Assembly: GCF_964204645.1 (NCBI RefSeq)
Contig: NC_134036.1
Location: forward strand, 4,266,001 to 4,330,000
From: Tubulanus polymorphus
Lineage: Eukaryota > Nemertea > Palaeonemertea > Tubulaniformes > Tubulanidae
Length of the DNA stretch: 64,000 bases
Reading direction: 5' to 3'
Shown here in pieces: positions 62,001 to 64,000 of this stretch (within the stretch, counting starts at the first letter, position 1; every line of letters starts with the position of its first letter). A program made the translations under genes and the position numbers. Under the pieces are notes generated by a model. That model had not been told where the DNA came from. It ran no database searches and was given only the letters and a program-made list of their open reading frames with translations.

Positions 62001-62220
62001 AGGGATTTTATATCATCTTACACAACACGGACTCATAGTGTTTCATCAACGGCCAGCCTAGCCAACGCGAACTACCTGTCTCCCTGAACTGCATTCTCGT
62101 TCACAAAAGAAAAAAAAAATTAAGAAGGAAGGTTCGCAGAGGGAAATGCGTAAGGGCATAACCGGTGACTGCATTGAACTGATGTAAATCTCGGTGTAGA
62201 GTTAACGAATAGAACCCACA
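59046..62220. other. Flank without a recognised gene
   Basis: It contains one family I double unit at 60392-60450. The rest is unremarkable AT-rich DNA. The minus-strand frames at 59751-60220 have no recognisable domain. Confidence 0.55.
60392..60450 (-). repeat. Family I element, tandem double unit
   Basis: The minus strand reads GCGGATCCTCGCTTGCCGCG then AGCGGAATCCTCGATTACCG, two half-length units head to tail. The same doubled structure is at 20725-20785. Confidence 0.7.
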
Positions 62221-62224
62221 GTTA

Positions 62225-62285
62225 CAAAACAGTTTATTGCCTCACAGTTTCGCGGTTCAAACTAAACCTCATCAGATAAGAAGAT
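62225..62285 (-). mobile_element. Hammerhead/Penelope-like motif
   Basis: On the minus strand, CTGATGA (62275-62269) is followed by a GGTT/AACC stem-loop and then GAAAC (62251-62247), TGTGAGGC and AATAAA. The CTGATGA-stem-GAAAC order is that of a hammerhead core. Stem III is not evident. It lies at the 3' end of the open frame 62272-62883. Confidence 0.4.
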
Positions 62286-62883
62286 TTTTTAAAGAAGTAA
62301 CTGTGGGTTTGATTCGTTGACATAACTGTGTGGGTTTTATTCGTGGACACAACCGGTTTTCGAAGCCAGCGGTTTGCACGGATATGGCGGCGTAGAGGCG
62401 ACAGAGCAAGGAACAAAAAAACGCGAATTCGACCGCGCTATACCAATGGCCACGAAATACCGTTAACAGAGACGGGAGAGGGAGAGATGTAAGATACGGA
62501 GACTCGGCAACGATTAGCGATCGATTCCGTAACGCGATCCAAAACTTATTAAGACGCCGCGGCGGCGATTCAAAGCCGGCGGCCGTATTTTTGTTGACAG
62601 CCAGGCAATATACGGGAAGAGCGCCGTCATCGGAGAGACGGGCGGTAGAACCGGCGGGCGCGATGTATCGATCAACGCAACTGTCAACACCAGTGAAAGC
62701 GATCGGTAATTGCGAGCGTGTTGAATAACCCCCCGAACGCGGCGAGGTGTACAGCTCGGCTCGTTGATTAGGCGCTATATAAGTATCGCCGGCCCCGGAC
62801 ATATCAGACGTCAACGACACCCGTCGCCCATTTGAAATTCTAATTTTTCGTTCGAAATCGTCCTCGTCGAATAAGGGGTACAT
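62272..62883 (-). CDS. Unassigned 203-codon open frame
   Basis: One of the longest non-repeat frames in the window, starting MYPLFDEDDFERKIRISNGR and ending just inside the motif at 62225-62285. The first ~50 residues have an acidic/basic, protein-like composition; the remainder does not resemble a known domain, and the last ~20 residues are a short in-frame repeat (RIKPT). A chance frame of this length in 64 kb of two-strand sequence is possible. I do not recognise it, and it may be spurious or a fragment of a mobile element. Confidence 0.2.
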   Translation of the reverse strand: MYPLFDEDDFERKIRISNGRRVSLTSDMSGAGDTYIAPNQRAELYTSPRSGGYSTRSQLPIAFTGVDSCVDRYIAPAGSTARLSDDGALPVYCLAVNKNTAAGFESPPRRLNKFWIALRNRSLIVAESPYLTSLPLPSLLTVFRGHWYSAVEFAFFCSLLCRLYAAISVQTAGFENRLCPRIKPTQLCQRIKPTVTSLKNLLI

Positions 62884-63084
62884 CGAAGCTATAAGTACCT
62901 GCCTGATTTCTGCCTAATGGCATCGGGCTGAAATAACTACGGGCTTCTGACACTGTTCTCAAGAAATTGATGAATTATATTGATCGAAAGACTTTACTGA
63001 TATTGCCTATTGAATCATTTAAATGTACATTAAAACTTTGTAACTTCTCCCGGTGTCCATCGACTTGAATTACATTGTTATTAC

Positions 63085-63115
63085 CTATATTGTTAATGTA
63101 ATTCAATTCGTAAAT
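63085..63115 (-). repeat. Short dispersed segment shared with 22553-22585
   Basis: About 25 bp, 'taatgtaattcaattcgtaa' followed by 'ataa', is found at both places and is followed by AT-rich simple sequence at 22575. It could be the end of a retroelement, but no body is visible. Confidence 0.35.
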
Positions 63116-63454
63116 AAAGAATTTAAAGAATATAGAAATTCTTTCCTGCCTCGGAGCAGGTGTTAAAAGAGTGTTTACACCAATTTGGCACCGGCAATAC
63201 TGAAACAGCCAAAATCGGTTCGGACTGGTCTCGGGGAAGTTGTTGAATAACAAAAATATTCGCTTGTTTCACAAAAACTACACGATGTACTCCTCGTCGA
63301 AAAGGGTTTGCAGTTTGGGACCACCGATAATATTCTGTTTACCTTTTCACTCAAGTGAGGGGTCAGACAGAATGAAGGAAAAACAGCTGTTAGAGAGATT
63401 GATATTGATATCAGCATTTCAGAATTACCCACAGTGTTGATGACTTTAATGATT

Positions 63455-63575
63455 TATTTCGCGACAGTTTCGGAGTTTTGTTAAACTTCATCATCAAGGA
63501 AACATAAAACAGAAAGAAACGAAAAACAGTTTGTTTGATGACGAAGTTAAGACAAAACTTCGACAAACTGTCACA
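63455..63575. mobile_element. Inverted pair of hammerhead/Penelope-like motifs
   Basis: A minus-strand copy (TTGATGA 63497-63491, stem, GAAAC 63471-63467, TGTCGC) and a plus-strand copy (TTTGATGA from 63534, stem, CGACAAACTGTCAC) form an inverted repeat of about 40 nt per arm. The arrangement matches that at 2482-2588. Confidence 0.5.
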
Positions 63576-63728
63576 AAATAAATTGTCAAATCGTAAACTC
63601 TCCATAAAACAGATCCATTGTTATACGGTCACGCCGATGTCTTTGAAGAAATTGAAAACATTTTTTTTTGTCGAGAGAAATCCCACAATAACTAAGCCAA
63701 AATTGAAAAATTCTGTATCAGAATGATT

Positions 63729-63783
63729 CTATTTGAGGAGCGACGTTTCGGCTAACAACTATTAGCCATCATCAGGCGTACTG
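63729..63783 (-). mobile_element. Best-preserved hammerhead/Penelope-like motif
   Basis: On the minus strand: CAGTACGC, CTGATGA (63775-63769), one T, then a perfect 6-bp stem GGCTAA/TTAGCC with a 6-nt loop, directly followed by GAAAC (63749-63745) and GTC. This is the order of a hammerhead core, with one extra base before stem II and no visible stem III. Penelope-like elements are known to carry minimal hammerhead motifs near their ends. Confidence 0.5.
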
Positions 63784-64000
63784 AATCTTTTTTTTTTGTT
63801 TTTGGTCTGCAATCGACGCTATACGTTTTCGCGCAATCGGATGAAAGTGGTCGACCGATTTGCACAGAAAAAAACACCGTCGCGCGTCGAGAATAGATAC
63901 GACGAAAAAACAAAAAACCGCCCGATCATCATCACCAGACTGACTGTCGCTCAAACCGGTAATTATATCTAGAAATACTATCGCCTCAAACTATCGACAC

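Overview
This is a eukaryotic window, most likely from a marine lophotrochozoan-type invertebrate (mollusc, brachiopod or annelid). That placement is an inference from the CELF protein sequence, the SINE type and the repeat content; the species cannot be named. Coding density is very low. Nearly all of the window is long introns and flanking DNA filled with microsatellites, dispersed minisatellite families and decayed mobile elements.

One gene is identified with confidence. The 3' half of a CELF (CUG-BP/ELAV-like, Bruno-type) RNA-binding protein gene lies on the minus strand, from 31010 down to the stop codon at 3641-3643. Seven exons with clean splice sites and consistent phases encode the end of RRM2, the alanine/glutamine-rich linker and a complete RRM3. 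The sequence of RRM3, and the C-terminal end [10 protein letters not shown], place it in the CELF3/4/5/6 subgroup (Drosophila bru-3 side) and not with CELF1/2. Two further in-frame microexon candidates (21 nt at 11097-11117, 18 nt at 18157-18174) and two pairs of in-frame alternative 5' splice sites (5999/6014 and 30837/30867) suggest extensive fine-scale splicing of the linker. The exons for RRM1 and most of RRM2 were not found. A candidate first exon with a TATA box at 51446-51583 (minus) ends in phase 0, as the 31010 exon requires, so it could be an alternative N terminus, but this is unproven.

Layout: 1-2361 is downstream flank with repeats. 2362-3640 is the probable 3' UTR and contains an inverted pair of Penelope-like/hammerhead-like motifs. 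3641-10157 holds five compact 3' exons, a MITE candidate (5607-5961) and two minisatellites. 10158-30836 is long introns with a 157-nt exon (14339-14495), both microexon candidates, long (TA)n and (TAA)n tracts and several minisatellites. 31011-51445 holds no recognisable gene but has a 550-bp purine tract, a tRNA-derived SINE (39371-39675) and repeats. 51446-51700 is the candidate first exon and promoter. 51700-64000 is repeat-rich, with a cluster of hammerhead-like motifs at 62.2-63.8 kb that probably marks decayed Penelope-like elements.

The most unusual property of the window is the number of distinct minisatellite families (units of about 39, 51, 57, 60, 66 and 90 bp). Most of these recur at several separate loci in both orientations, alongside a dispersed element of about 40 bp found at seven places. 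No complete novel multi-gene system was recognised.
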